A stretch of DNA of 11,063 bases from Verrucomicrobiia bacterium. Its GTDB lineage: Bacteria > Verrucomicrobiota > Verrucomicrobiia > Limisphaerales > Palsa-1400. The notes under the pieces were generated by a model. That model searched no databases. It worked only from the letters and a program-made list of their open reading frames with translations, and had not been told where the DNA came from. The translations under genes and the position numbers were made by a program. Within the stretch, counting starts at the first letter, position 1. Each line of letters opens with the position of its first letter. The stretch covers positions 1-11,063 of the forward strand of contig JAICXV010000014.1 of NCBI GenBank assembly GCA_025934545.1. Reading direction: 5' to 3'. Shown here piece after piece: positions 1 through 8,549 of the stretch.

Positions 1-749
1 CAAACATTTACGACCCGAGCATTGGCTGGATGCATTCCAAAGATTCCAACGGCAAATTCCGCGAAGGCTTCGATGCCCACATGTTCGGCGGCGTCCGCCA
101 ATATCCAGCCGATGTAACAGAAGGCGCCAGCGCGCAATATTCATGGTTCGCACCGCAGGATGTGCCTGGGCTCATTAAGTTGATGGGCGGAACAAACGCA
201 GTCATCGCCAAGCTCGACGAGTTTTTTGCCAATAATCAATCGACGAAAATTCTTTCACCGAACGACCAACGCGGCTGCATCGGCGATTACTGGCACGGCA
301 ATGAACCAAGCCATCACATCATTTATCTCTACAGCTACCTTGGCCAACCGTGGAAAGCCGCGAAGTTGTTGCATCAGGTCATCTCAACTCAATACGGAAA
401 CACGCCGGGTTCGCTCTGTGGCAACGACGATTGCGGGCAGATGTCGGCCTGGTATTTGTTCACCTGCATGGGTTTTTATCCCGTCTGTCCGGGGAGCGAT
501 TACTACGTCATCGGCGCACCGCAACTTCCGAAAGCGACGATGCATCTTTCCAATGGAAAAGATTTCACGATCACTGCCGAAAATATTTCCGACAAAAACA
601 TCTACGTTCAATCAGTGAAATTGAACGGAAAGAATTTGGACTCGCCGTTCCTGCCTTACAGCGAACTGAAAAACGGCGGAGCGATCGCCTTCACCATGGG
701 CGCTGAACCCAACAAGCAATGGGGCACGAACCCGCAACTGCCGCACTGA
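1..749 (+). CDS. GH92 family alpha-mannosidase, C-terminal part (5' end outside window)
   Basis: This is the last 248 or so residues of a glycoside hydrolase family 92 enzyme. The family comprises secreted, calcium-dependent exo-alpha-mannosidases that trim mannose from N-glycans and mannans. The reading frame is already open at base 3, so the gene starts left of the window. Family hallmarks are visible in order: EGASAQYSWFAPQDVPGLI (from 120), whose Glu sits where the family keeps its catalytic acid; GNEPSHH (from 297); and GNDDCGQMSAWY (from 420), which carries the acidic residues assigned to the catalytic base and ends in the usual WYLFTCMGFYPV run. The C-terminus (MGAEPNKQWG) is the normal end of the family, so the 3' end is complete. 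The signal peptide and N-terminal beta domain cannot be judged. The stop codon (747-749) directly abuts the stop codon of the convergent DUF1501 gene, leaving no room for a terminator. Family assignment is secure; the linkage specificity is not readable. Confidence 0.95.
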   Translation, partial: NIYDPSIGWMHSKDSNGKFREGFDAHMFGGVRQYPADVTEGASAQYSWFAPQDVPGLIKLMGGTNAVIAKLDEFFANNQSTKILSPNDQRGCIGDYWHGNEPSHHIIYLYSYLGQPWKAAKLLHQVISTQYGNTPGSLCGNDDCGQMSAWYLFTCMGFYPVCPGSDYYVIGAPQLPKATMHLSNGKDFTITAENISDKNIYVQSVKLNGKNLDSPFLPYSELKNGGAIAFTMGAEPNKQWGTNPQLPH

Positions 750-2216
750 TTACGCGAACAACTTCGTCACCGCTTTCGCCTTGACCAACTCGCGCGGTTG
801 CTTGAGATGGTTGTAAACAATCGTTTCCGGATCGATGCCGAAAGCGTGATACATCGAGGCGAGAATTTCCGTCGGATGCACCGGGTCTTCCGTTGGGCTG
901 CTGCCCGTTTTATCGGATTTGCCATGAACATAACCGCGACGAGTACCGGCCCCAGCGATGATCGATGTGTAACAATACGGCCAATGATCGCGGCCATCCG
1001 CGGAATTGCCGTTTCCTGAAGTGCTAACGCCTTTGACGGGACTGCGGCCAAATTCACCAATGACGACGACCAGCGTCTCTTTAAGCAATCCGCGCGAATC
1101 CATATCGGCGAAAAATGCCGCGAGCCCTTGGTCGAGCATCGGCCCGGACTGGTTCTTCATGCGTTTGGTCAGATCGACGTGGTGGTCCCACGAGTGATTG
1201 TCGGAATTGGCCACTTTTGGCCAAATGACTTCAACCACGCGCGTGCCTGCTTCAATGAGGCGGCGGGCCAGAAGACAGCTTTGGCCGAAAGTATTTCGGC
1301 CATAACTATCGCGCATCTTGTCCTTCTCCTGCGTGAGATCGAACGCATTGCGTGCGCGACCGGAAATGATCAGGTTCAATGCCCGCTTGTAATAATCGTC
1401 GAGATTGTAGCTTTCGACCGCCTTGTCGATATCCGGCATCGCCTGCTCGATCGTGTCGCGCAATTGCGCGCGGCGTTTGAGGCGTAACGCAAAAACTTCC
1501 GGCGGCAGTTTAAGATCATCGACATGAATATGGTCCATCTTCTTCATGTCCATATCGTCGCCAGCGGGGAAGAGCGTGTAAGGATCGTAAGCTTTCCCGA
1601 GGAAACCAGCGCCGCCACCTTTGCCGACGACGTTTGATTCCTGCAACGGACGTGGCAACTGAACAAATGGCAGCATCGGCTCGGTCACTGGTCGCAAACG
1701 CGTAATTTGAGATCCGAAATTCGGAAAATCTTTCGGGTCCGGCGGCTCAAGCTGTCCAGACGGGCTGACCTTGTCCGTCGTGTAACCCGTCATGATCTGA
1801 TAAATGGCCGCCGTATGATTGAACAAGCCGTTCGGAGTGTAGCTCATCGAACGGATCATCGTGAATTTGTCATTCACTTTGGCCAGTCCCGGCAAGATCT
1901 CGGTAAAGTTGACCCCCGGAATTTTCGTGGGAATCGGATTGAACGCGCTGCGGATGTTGTCCGGGACATTTTCTTTCGGGTCCCACAAATCAAGATGGCT
2001 CGGGCCGCCCTGCAAATAAATCATGACCACATTTTTGGCCATGCCCCAGCCCGGCCCGCCGCCGCGGCCCGGCGAAGCCATCGCCTGGAGTTTCAGCAGC
2101 GAACCCAGCGACAAGCCAAGTATGCCTGTGCCGCCGATGCGTAAGAGATCGCGGCGCGTCATCTTCATTTGCGGATCGCAAAGGTCACTGCACGTTCCAC
2201 CAGCAATGTTGATCAT
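750..2216 (-). CDS. DUF1501 domain protein, Tat-exported (alkaline-phosphatase-like fold)
   Basis: A 488-residue protein of the DUF1501 family, which is abundant in Planctomycetota and Verrucomicrobiota and distantly related to the sulfatase/alkaline phosphatase superfamily. Its biochemical role is unknown. The N-terminus carries a twin-arginine signal ([10 protein letters not shown], residues 20-29) followed by a hydrophobic stretch to about residue 46, so export of the folded protein is expected. Conserved blocks that could bind metal are [11 protein letters not shown] (70-80), NHT (133-135), SWDHH (342-346), GEFGRSP (387-393) and GRDHWP (408-413). The length is normal for the family. The ATG at 2216 is favoured because AGAAAGG lies 5 nt upstream and because family members often have a short MLNIxG-like leader ending in CD before the RR. 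Met17 and Met19 are alternatives. The gene starts 10 nt after the stop of the giant cytochrome protein, the classic pairing, so the two are probably co-transcribed and act together. Any sulfatase or phosphatase activity is inference. Confidence 0.93.
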   Translation of the reverse strand: MINIAGGTCSDLCDPQMKMTRRDLLRIGGTGILGLSLGSLLKLQAMASPGRGGGPGWGMAKNVVMIYLQGGPSHLDLWDPKENVPDNIRSAFNPIPTKIPGVNFTEILPGLAKVNDKFTMIRSMSYTPNGLFNHTAAIYQIMTGYTTDKVSPSGQLEPPDPKDFPNFGSQITRLRPVTEPMLPFVQLPRPLQESNVVGKGGGAGFLGKAYDPYTLFPAGDDMDMKKMDHIHVDDLKLPPEVFALRLKRRAQLRDTIEQAMPDIDKAVESYNLDDYYKRALNLIISGRARNAFDLTQEKDKMRDSYGRNTFGQSCLLARRLIEAGTRVVEVIWPKVANSDNHSWDHHVDLTKRMKNQSGPMLDQGLAAFFADMDSRGLLKETLVVVIGEFGRSPVKGVSTSGNGNSADGRDHWPYCYTSIIAGAGTRRGYVHGKSDKTGSSPTEDPVHPTEILASMYHAFGIDPETIVYNHLKQPRELVKAKAVTKLFA

Positions 2217-2226
2217 AAAAACCTTT

Positions 2227-5200
2227 CTAGTGATTGAACAAAAATCCCGGGCTGTTAATCAGCGCCCACGTTAAATCCTGCACGACCGTCAGTCGTTTAT
2301 TTTTGCTTTGATTGACGCTCGCCTCGGCGTCTTCCCGCAACTGCACCAGCACCGGATCGACTGCCACCGGTTCCTTCGCTTTCTTCAAGGCATCTTTCAA
2401 TTCTGCAAGCTTCGTATCTTCCGGCAACGGCATCGAAATCGTTTTCAGGGCCGCCTTGCGCTTCCAAAGTTCCGTGTCGGAATTGCGCACCAAATCGATG
2501 ATCGCCGCAGATTGTTCCGCCGTTCGTTGGCCGGCCGGAGCGCGAGCGGCTTTCACAACGTTTTCGGGGAAACCGAAATCAAGCGGGTCCGCGCTGCTCG
2601 TGACATACAAACGGAATTTGCCAATCAAATGTTCCGCATCGTATCCGTGTTTCAAAGCGAAGCGCAGCATCAAACCTTTGCTGTCTCCAAGCGGTTTTTC
2701 CAATTTAAACGTCGCGGTGTGGCGCGATACACCCGGTGCGCCGGCCATCGCCCAACCATTCGCGCCTGAAGTCACGCCGTCGATCGCCTGGTGAATATCA
2801 AAACTTTGCTGTGAAAAATCCGCGCGCGCGTCGGTAAATTTCGCAAATGTCTTGGGCGCTTCTTTTCCAGCGGACCATTTCATTTCAAATTCGCTCAAGA
2901 CAAAATTCCCGTTCGGCGCGTGTCCCGGCCCAAATTCAGGCAACGAATCGTCTGGCAACACCTCGAGCATTACGCCCGTGATGTTCGTCAGGGGCGATTT
3001 CGCCACGACAAAATAATCCGCCGGCCCCTTCACCTTCGGCACGTAAACCGAACCGTCGTCATTCTTAATCGGTTTTCCTTTGCGCTTGCCGCTGAGCGAT
3101 ACCTTGTCGGGGTCGACCAATGTCCAAACGGTTTTGGCTTCGGCAGGATTGCTCTTGGTTTCCAGCAATGCCGCCTGAATCGGGATCGATTTCTCGTAAT
3201 CAGTCAGCTCACGCTTCGTCAGCGCGATTTCGTTTTGGCGATGCTTCTCCAACTCCGCCCTGAGCGACGCCGTCATGTCTGTGTAGAAAGCCAAATTGGT
3301 TTGCGCCTTCGCGATGTTCGCATCGCGCTCAGCATTCAACTTCTCCAACGCCGGCGCGAGCTTCGTTTCAACCTTCGCTAATTGATCGGACACCGCGACA
3401 CGATCGGTATCAACCTCATTTAGCAACGCGAGCGTGTTGGTGATTTCCGGTTCTGTTGGCGGACGGTTCACGACGCGCATAAAGACGTCGTCGATTAACT
3501 TCCGGTCGTCCTTCTCCGATGCGACGAGTCTCTCCAATTCATTGGTCGGTTGATTGATCGCGCTGGAAATAGTTGGTCCGCTCAGCAACGCCATGACCGA
3601 GCCCATTCGAATATCGCTACTGCGTTCACATTCGCAGGCGCTTTGGCGCGCCGGACGGCCCAGTGTCGCAAGCAAACCATTGCTGTCAATCGCCACGTCG
3701 GCCAATTGCATGGCGCGCTCGCCTGGTTTCGCACCCGGAATATCGGGCATCGTGCCAGTGACTTTGAAAACGGTATCAAAAAGTGTTTCCGCAGGCAGAC
3801 GCCGGGCAATCGCGTGCGAATAGTTCACTTTATCTTCCTCATTCCACTTATTGACGCGAATCGCGAGTTGATAGGTGCGCGATTTACAAATGAGCTTCAT
3901 CAAATGTCGCGTGTCGAACCCGCTATCAACAAATTCATGCGTGAGGTATTCGAGCAGCGCCGGATTTTTGGGCGGATTACCAGCGCGGATATCGTCGAGC
4001 GGTTCGATAATGCCGACCCCGAGCATATATCCCCACATGCGATTCGCATAACTCGACGCGAAGAAACGATTATCGGGAGACGTGATCCAATCAGCCAACT
4101 GTTCGCGGCGCGGCTTGTCCGATTCTTTTACGCTGCCGCTCGGTTCATTAATCTTGCCGTCCTTGGAAGGCGCAACTTCCTTCGCTTTGGCAACAGCGAG
4201 CTTTGTCACATAAGGAAATTCAGGCGGCGAAGTTTTGCCCGTGCGAATGTGTGTGACTTCGCCTTCTTTCGCGTCGCTCACGATTTCGTATAACGGCTTC
4301 GCACCTTCCACCGCAGTTCCACCAATCGTTTTGTCACCGCTCTTTGGGTCTTTCGCAAACGAGACCTGCGCGAAAAATGCGGCGAGATGATAATACTGGT
4401 CCTGCGTCCAACGTTCGAACGGATGATCGTGGCACTTGTTACAATTAAAGCGCGTCGCCAGGAACAACTGCGTCGTGTTCTCCATTGCTTCCGCCGGCGT
4501 CCTCAAAATCTTCCAATAACTTGCCGCGGGATTTTCACGGTTCGAACCGGTGGCCGTCAAAATTTCTCGCGCAAACTTGTCATACGGCACGTTCTTGTCG
4601 ACTTGCGTGCGGATCCAGTTGCGGAAGATTTCCGCGCCTTCGCTCCCGAGAAACTTGCTGTTGCATTGCAGCAGGTCGGCCCATTTGTTCGCCCAATAAT
4701 CAACGAACTCAGGACTGCCAATCAGCGAATCGATCATCGCATCGCGCTTCACCCGCGTTTCGCGCTTGTCGGCAAGGAACGAACGAATTTGGTCCGGCGA
4801 CGGCGGCAGACCCGTCAAATCGAGATAAACGCGGCGGATAAATTCCAGGTCCGTGCAAACATCAGAAGGTTCAATCTTCATCCGCTCCCATTTTGCGGCC
4901 ACGAGCTCGTCGATTTTTCCCCAGGTTTCAGGTTGTTTCCACGTGAATCCAGTCCGGTCGCCCATCACCGTAATAGTGGTCGCAATGTAATTGCCTTCGA
5001 ACCGCGCCAACACCGGCGCTTCGCCGCGACGGACCGTGGTGATCAACGCATTGGGGTCCACGGTCGCGACCTCCGTGTTTCCGCTTTCAACGAACGCTTC
5101 TGCGGTGACGTCTTTAACAACGCCATCGGCGTACGTCGCTTTGATTTGCATCTGTTGCGTCGAGCCAATTTTCTGCACCACGGGATTCTGTGGCAAAATT

Positions 5201-7089
5201 TCAATCTTCACCACGCGCGGCGATTTCATGTCCAGCTTCGCGCCTTCCGCGATCCATTGGCGGAGGATCTTATAATATTTGCTGTCGCGCGTCGTGCGAC
5301 GGCCACCTTCATGCGGCACTTCGGCAATGGCCTTGAGCAACATCAAGCTGTCATCCGGCGATGCGAGATTGACGCGGCGCGACGCCAGGTCATCGGTCAA
5401 CGCGCGCAAATCAGTTTCCGGATCATAACCGCGTAGCGAAAGTTTGAACCCGTTCTTTCCTTCCTTCGCGCCATGGCATGTCCCGGCGTTGCAACCGAGG
5501 TGCGCGATGGTCGGACTGACGTCGCGAATATAATCAATCGGCTTCTCGGCTTTAGCGACGGCGGCGCTGGTCGTGACCTCCACCGCCGGAAATTTAACAG
5601 TCACCTTTCCATCGGCTGCGTTAAAGAACCGAATCATTCCATCAGAACCGGCGGCGGCGATAGTAGTGCCGGTTGGATTAAAAGCGACCGAGTAAATCTC
5701 TGCCTCGGGAACCGACGCGCGCGAAATTTCGCGAATGCCCGATTTTTTATATTCGGCCAATCGGTCGTTTTCTTCCTTTTTGCGCGTGCCCGGGACTTTG
5801 CCCATGATCTCGCGCAATTCCTTCGGGACATCATTCGTATAATCGTAACTGCAAACAACCACCTCGCCGACTCGATCGACGCCGCCGGCGCAAGCAATGC
5901 GCTTTCCATCCGCACTAAAACGCGCTGCAAAAACGCGGCCGGTAATCGGGAACAGATCTGCGATTAACTGCGCATCGTCACCGATCTCGCGTTTTACTTC
6001 GCGGAAGGTCCGATAAACGCGCGGCATTCCATCCGAGCCGCCCGCAATGAAATGTTCCAGCGTCGGATGCTGCGCCACCGCAAGAACTCCGCCTTTCAAT
6101 CCGCCGGGAGTAATCGACGTGATGTTGTCGATGAAACGCTGCGTCGCGATTTCCGTTAACTTGACGCTCATGTCGCGGCTGGCAGAAATAATGTGGTCAC
6201 TCTTCAGCGAAAACGCCGTGCTCATCACCCAATCGCTGTGCGAGCCCATCTGCACCACTTGCTTGCCGTTGGACGAATCAATCGCGCGCACCGTGTTATC
6301 AGGACAACCGAACGCAAGCAGCTTCCCGTCCGGCGACCAGCTCACGCCGTAAAGCGTGTCGTAACTGACAGGCGTCGAAAGGGCCAACTTGCGTTTGGCC
6401 ACATCCCAAACCTGCACTTCGCCCATCCGCGCAGGATCACCGCCTGCGACAGCCAACCGCTGGCCATCCGGCGAAAAGCGCAATGACTGGACCCGTTCCG
6501 ACAAACCGATCAAGCGCGCCGCTAGTTTCGGCGTCGCGCCCGGCACGACGTCATAAAGCAGCACTTCGTGAAAACCGGAAACCGCCAGCAATTTTCCATC
6601 CGGCGAGAAATCCAGCGAAGAAATTACCGGCAAACGCGTGTAAACAGGCGGATGTTCGGTATCGTAATGCCGAATCGCATCTGCCGGCGTGTCATCGACC
6701 GCGCCTTGAGCAATCCAATTCCGAATCGTCGCCACATCAACATCAGCCAACGGCGTTTTGCCTTTCGGCATACGAACATCGCCATCCTTCGGCGTGATCA
6801 TTTTGAGAATCGAACTTTTATCGGGATGACTTGGAACGACCGCCGTCCCTTCGCTGTCACCGCCCGCCAGCAACTTCTTGAAATCGGTCATGACATAGCC
6901 GCCCTTGTTTTTTGCCGGCTGATGGCATCCCTGGCAATTGGCCTGGAGGATGGGGCGGACGTCGCGATAGTAACTGACCTTTGCCGCGGGCACTTCGACT
7001 GCGTTGCAATTCAACGCGTTGAGCGTGCCGATTAGCAGGCAAAACAATAGAACTGTCGATTTACCGACATTGGGAGTCATTGCAGTCAT
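2227..7089 (-). CDS. PSCyt1-WD40-DUF1549-DUF1553 multidomain cytochrome protein
   Basis: A 1620-residue exported protein of the planctomycete-type cytochrome/PSD1 family, function unknown. Domains in order: signal peptide about 1-30; PSCyt1 cytochrome c domain 40-135 with haem motif CQGCH (52-56); seven WD40-like blades between about 155 and 492, most with an FSPDG-type turn; a second cytochrome-like block with a CX4CH motif (533-539) and [14 protein letters not shown]; a bacterial Ig-like domain about 625-710; DUF1549 about 724-930 with [16 protein letters not shown] and a third haem motif CNKCH (883-887); DUF1553 from about 994, including [12 protein letters not shown] and [17 protein letters not shown]; a coiled coil about 1232-1300; a discoidin-like beta module about 1355-1500; and the DUF1553 end, [16 protein letters not shown]. 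The ATG at 7089 has GAGAAG 7 nt upstream; Met4 is possible. It heads a two-gene operon with DUF1501. Covalent haem attachment in the periplasm and an electron-transfer or surface role are inferred. The enclosed opposite-strand frames have no family signature. Confidence 0.95.
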   Translation of the reverse strand: MTAMTPNVGKSTVLLFCLLIGTLNALNCNAVEVPAAKVSYYRDVRPILQANCQGCHQPAKNKGGYVMTDFKKLLAGGDSEGTAVVPSHPDKSSILKMITPKDGDVRMPKGKTPLADVDVATIRNWIAQGAVDDTPADAIRHYDTEHPPVYTRLPVISSLDFSPDGKLLAVSGFHEVLLYDVVPGATPKLAARLIGLSERVQSLRFSPDGQRLAVAGGDPARMGEVQVWDVAKRKLALSTPVSYDTLYGVSWSPDGKLLAFGCPDNTVRAIDSSNGKQVVQMGSHSDWVMSTAFSLKSDHIISASRDMSVKLTEIATQRFIDNITSITPGGLKGGVLAVAQHPTLEHFIAGGSDGMPRVYRTFREVKREIGDDAQLIADLFPITGRVFAARFSADGKRIACAGGVDRVGEVVVCSYDYTNDVPKELREIMGKVPGTRKKEENDRLAEYKKSGIREISRASVPEAEIYSVAFNPTGTTIAAAGSDGMIRFFNAADGKVTVKFPAVEVTTSAAVAKAEKPIDYIRDVSPTIAHLGCNAGTCHGAKEGKNGFKLSLRGYDPETDLRALTDDLASRRVNLASPDDSLMLLKAIAEVPHEGGRRTTRDSKYYKILRQWIAEGAKLDMKSPRVVKIEILPQNPVVQKIGSTQQMQIKATYADGVVKDVTAEAFVESGNTEVATVDPNALITTVRRGEAPVLARFEGNYIATTITVMGDRTGFTWKQPETWGKIDELVAAKWERMKIEPSDVCTDLEFIRRVYLDLTGLPPSPDQIRSFLADKRETRVKRDAMIDSLIGSPEFVDYWANKWADLLQCNSKFLGSEGAEIFRNWIRTQVDKNVPYDKFAREILTATGSNRENPAASYWKILRTPAEAMENTTQLFLATRFNCNKCHDHPFERWTQDQYYHLAAFFAQVSFAKDPKSGDKTIGGTAVEGAKPLYEIVSDAKEGEVTHIRTGKTSPPEFPYVTKLAVAKAKEVAPSKDGKINEPSGSVKESDKPRREQLADWITSPDNRFFASSYANRMWGYMLGVGIIEPLDDIRAGNPPKNPALLEYLTHEFVDSGFDTRHLMKLICKSRTYQLAIRVNKWNEEDKVNYSHAIARRLPAETLFDTVFKVTGTMPDIPGAKPGERAMQLADVAIDSNGLLATLGRPARQSACECERSSDIRMGSVMALLSGPTISSAINQPTNELERLVASEKDDRKLIDDVFMRVVNRPPTEPEITNTLALLNEVDTDRVAVSDQLAKVETKLAPALEKLNAERDANIAKAQTNLAFYTDMTASLRAELEKHRQNEIALTKRELTDYEKSIPIQAALLETKSNPAEAKTVWTLVDPDKVSLSGKRKGKPIKNDDGSVYVPKVKGPADYFVVAKSPLTNITGVMLEVLPDDSLPEFGPGHAPNGNFVLSEFEMKWSAGKEAPKTFAKFTDARADFSQQSFDIHQAIDGVTSGANGWAMAGAPGVSRHTATFKLEKPLGDSKGLMLRFALKHGYDAEHLIGKFRLYVTSSADPLDFGFPENVVKAARAPAGQRTAEQSAAIIDLVRNSDTELWKRKAALKTISMPLPEDTKLAELKDALKKAKEPVAVDPVLVQLREDAEASVNQSKNKRLTVVQDLTWALINSPGFLFNH

Positions 7090-7108
7090 TTAGATGCTTC
7101 TCGAGGCC

Positions 7109-7114
7109 ATTTTA
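7109..7114 (-). promoter_or_regulatory. Possible -10 box for the cytochrome/DUF1501 operon
   Basis: On the minus strand TAAAAT (5 of 6 matches to the sigma-70 -10 consensus) ends 19 nt before the ATG at 7089. No convincing -35 box lies 16-18 nt upstream; the nearest resemblance, TTGCGC, is only 12 nt away. This is a weak prediction that rests on position. Confidence 0.3.
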
Positions 7115-7252
7115 ATCAAGGTTTTTGCGCAAGCCGGCCATTATTTAGTTCTAAGGCCAAATCCGATGTGACCACGGCAAAGCGAATGATAGTAAAACGA
7201 ACATGGCCGAGTGTTTGACGATGCCCGAAAATGGAGAGTTACACCAGCCAAA

Positions 7253-7272
7253 TCGAAGGCCAGAGCCTTCGA
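7253..7272 (-). repeat. Perfect 8-bp inverted repeat (hairpin), possible terminator
   Basis: TCGAAGGC, a 4-nt loop, then GCCTTCGA form a perfect 8-bp stem. It lies about 77 nt beyond the stop codon of the stress gene that ends at 7350. Read on the minus strand it is followed by only three T residues, so it is a poor intrinsic terminator. It could also be an RNA processing or mRNA-stability hairpin. Confidence 0.4.
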
Positions 7273-7349
7273 ATTGCGGTAGAGATTAATCGAACTAAGG
7301 CGCGATAGAGCCAAGTTCAACGCCTGCAATGCCCGGCCTGCCTGAAATC

Positions 7350-7895
7350 CTATTGTGCCGTTGCCCGTTCGCGTTCGCTCACAGGCTGTTCGCCCGCGGT
7401 GGCAATGTCCTCTGCGCCGTGATCTTCGAAAATCTGCTTGGCGCGTTTGGTCTGGTCGCTCGTTTCAGAATGGACCGCAATCAAAATGCGCCCTTCACGG
7501 ACGCGGTTCTGATACCGCTTGGCTTCGTATTCTGGAATACCCATGCCGACAAGACTTCCGACTATACCGCCGGTCGCGGCCCCAACCGCCGCTCCGCTTA
7601 ACGCCGCCATGATCGGACCGGCCGCAATGAACGGCCCAAGTCCGGGGATCGCCAACGCGCCAATCCCAGCCAACCAGCCAAGTGCTCCACCGACAATGCC
7701 TCCCGCACCTGCGCCGGTGACCGCGCCTTCAGGAGCTTTCGTGCCCTTTTGATGCGCGAACTCGCGCGTGCTGCTTTTATCCGGCAAAAGCACCGAAATG
7801 TCGTTGTTGGAAAAACCGGCCGTCTTCAACTCATCAACGATGCGGATGGCCTGGCCTTCGTCCAATGCGAGACAGAAAACAGATTTGTTCGCCAT
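7350..7895 (-). CDS. YflT-like general stress protein with glycine-zipper membrane segment
   Basis: A 181-residue protein in three parts. Residues 1-40 (MANKSVFCLALDEGQAIRIV...) form a small beta-alpha-beta unit like the start of YflT/general-stress-17M proteins. Residues 55-120 are a Gly/Ala-rich hydrophobic segment (GAGAGGIVGGALGWLAGIG and onward) that resembles glycine-zipper, membrane-inserting proteins. Residues 121-165 (IPEYEAKRYQNRVREGRILIAVHS...) form a second alpha-beta unit typical of the same proteins. Relatives are annotated as stress-induced or as DUF3341-like; no enzymatic activity is known. There is no cleavable signal peptide. The start is fixed by a strong AAGGAG four bases before the ATG, which overlaps the stop codon of the BON gene upstream, so the two are translationally coupled. 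The family name is less certain than the architecture; the role in stress is inferred from relatives and from the BON partner. Confidence 0.72.
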   Translation of the reverse strand: MANKSVFCLALDEGQAIRIVDELKTAGFSNNDISVLLPDKSSTREFAHQKGTKAPEGAVTGAGAGGIVGGALGWLAGIGALAIPGLGPFIAAGPIMAALSGAAVGAATGGIVGSLVGMGIPEYEAKRYQNRVREGRILIAVHSETSDQTKRAKQIFEDHGAEDIATAGEQPVSERERATAQ

Positions 7896-7899
7896 AAAA

Positions 7900-7905
7900 C
7901 TCCTT
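7900..7905 (-). promoter_or_regulatory. Ribosome binding site overlapping the upstream stop codon
   Basis: On the minus strand the sequence TAAGGAG combines the TAA stop of the BON gene (7906-7904) with the Shine-Dalgarno AAGGAG of the stress gene, whose ATG begins at 7895. Only 8 nt separate the two genes. This arrangement points to translational coupling and one transcript. Confidence 0.8.
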
Positions 7906-8323
7906 ATTGCTTGGGCTCTTTAACTTCCAACTGATTGTCCAACGAAACCGCGCCTTCCTCTTGCGCAATCTGGTTGACCATCCGCCGTTCCTCATCCGTC
8001 TTGACCGGCCCGCGCAAAGTCACCTTTCCATCGATAGTGATGATCTTGATGTTTTTCGCGGTCATCGAAAGCTCGTGTTTTTTCATCAAGGCGCGCCGAA
8101 TTTTGCGCGTCATTTCCAAATCGGATTTGCTGTTCCCCTGGTCGCCCGGCGTGAGCGTGGCATTATCGCGATCGCGCGAGTTCTTTGCCGTGTTATCAAC
8201 ATTCGTGCTCGTCGTCGCGCCCGAAGGTTCAGAAACCGAACTTATCTGGTCAGCCGCGCGGACACCCGACGCTATCAAAAACCCACAAACCAAACCGAAA
8301 CCAATCCCTTTTGCCACCTGCAT
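7904..8323 (-). CDS. Exported BON domain protein
   Basis: A 139-residue periplasmic protein. Residues 1-24 form a signal peptide (MQVAKGIGFGLVCGFLIASG, then VRAA) with likely cleavage after VRA or RAA. A polar linker at about 25-66 (NTAKNSRDRDNATLTPGDQG) is of a type often seen in verrucomicrobial BON proteins. One BON domain spans about 68-135 and includes KIITIDGKVTLRGPVKTDEE. BON domains, as in OsmY, are thought to bind phospholipid or membrane surfaces and are often induced by osmotic or envelope stress. OsmY has two BON domains; this protein has one. The ATG at 8323 is supported by GAGG 7 nt upstream and by the signal peptide that follows. It is the first gene of a two-gene unit with the stress protein. 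A palindromic CGTTCAACG lies just before the ribosome binding site and may be regulatory. The domain is confident; the exact role is inferred. Confidence 0.88.
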   Translation of the reverse strand: MQVAKGIGFGLVCGFLIASGVRAADQISSVSEPSGATTSTNVDNTAKNSRDRDNATLTPGDQGNSKSDLEMTRKIRRALMKKHELSMTAKNIKIITIDGKVTLRGPVKTDEERRMVNQIAQEEGAVSLDNQLEVKEPKQ

Positions 8324-8333
8324 AATCGAACCT

Positions 8334-8342
8334 CGTTCAACG
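8334..8342. repeat. Palindrome CGTTCAACG, first of two copies
   Basis: The 9-mer sits within a longer 13-nt palindrome (8332-8344) with 6-nt arms around one central base. It overlaps the Shine-Dalgarno region of the BON gene. The reverse-complement form CGTTGAACG recurs at 8400-8408, with 66 bp between centres. An operator pair is possible but unproven. Confidence 0.35.
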
Positions 8343-8399
8343 AGTCAAAGAAAGCTATAGGGGTTTGCCCGTGCTCTTGACTAGGAACGGTTTTGCGAT

Positions 8400-8408
8400 C
8401 GTTGAACG
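8400..8408. repeat. Palindrome CGTTGAACG, second of two copies
   Basis: Matches the reverse complement of 8334-8342 at all nine bases. The copies flank the likely minus-strand promoter zone of the BON/stress genes. A 9-mer match could be chance in a 226-bp region. Confidence 0.3.
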
Positions 8409-8508
8409 CGTTAATCCCTTACCGAAAATCCGCACAAACGTCCAACTTGCGCCCCCTCAACCTCGCCACAACCATCGCGTCGTCCTACGCGACCGCGGAC
8501 GCTTCGGC

Positions 8509-8537
8509 TTGACGATGCCACCCCTGAAACATACTTT
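8509..8537 (+). promoter_or_regulatory. Sigma-70-type promoter of tRNA-His
   Basis: TTGACG (8509-8514, five of six consensus matches) and TACTTT (8532-8537) are separated by exactly 17 bp. The -10 box ends 12 nt before the first base of the tRNA, so the primary transcript would carry only a very short 5' leader for RNase P. The -10 match is moderate; the spacing and position support the call. Confidence 0.65.
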
Positions 8538-8549
8538 ATCCGCTTGGTT

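Larger units (their letters stand above)
7090..7349. other. Intergenic region between the stress gene and the giant cytochrome gene
   Basis: About 260 bases with no supported gene. It must hold the 3' untranslated end of the gene stopping at 7350 and the promoter of the gene starting at 7089. The one open frame on the minus strand (7329-7141) starts with TTG, has no ribosome binding site and shows no recognisable domain. The only clear structure is the hairpin at 7253-7272. No tandem repeat is visible. Confidence 0.6.
8324..8549. other. Divergent intergenic region between BON gene and tRNA-His
   Basis: About 226 bases serving as upstream region for the BON/stress unit on the minus strand and for tRNA-His on the plus strand. 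It holds two copies of a CGTT-S-AACG palindrome (8334-8342 and 8400-8408) and the tRNA promoter. A CTATAG at 8355-8360 could be the core of a minus-strand -10 box, but no matching -35 is visible. A frame running antisense through this region and the tRNA is not a gene. Confidence 0.6.

Noticed and set aside
3550..4293. Plus-strand open frame of 247 codons opposite DUF1553.
   Set aside because: Antisense shadow of a conserved coding region; no motif, signal or ribosome binding site.
4387..5436. Long plus-strand open frame of 349 codons inside the giant cytochrome gene.
   Set aside because: Its peptide is rich in Arg, His and Phe with no domain, as expected for an antisense shadow. The opposite strand codes for well-conserved DUF1549 and Ig-like regions.
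7141..7329. Minus-strand open frame of 62 codons in the intergenic gap.
   Set aside because: TTG start, no ribosome binding site and no domain. Kept only as a note in the intergenic entry.
7519..7752. Pro/Ala-rich plus-strand open frame.
   Set aside because: It is the reverse complement of the Gly/Ala-rich membrane segment of the stress protein; the composition is fully explained by that.
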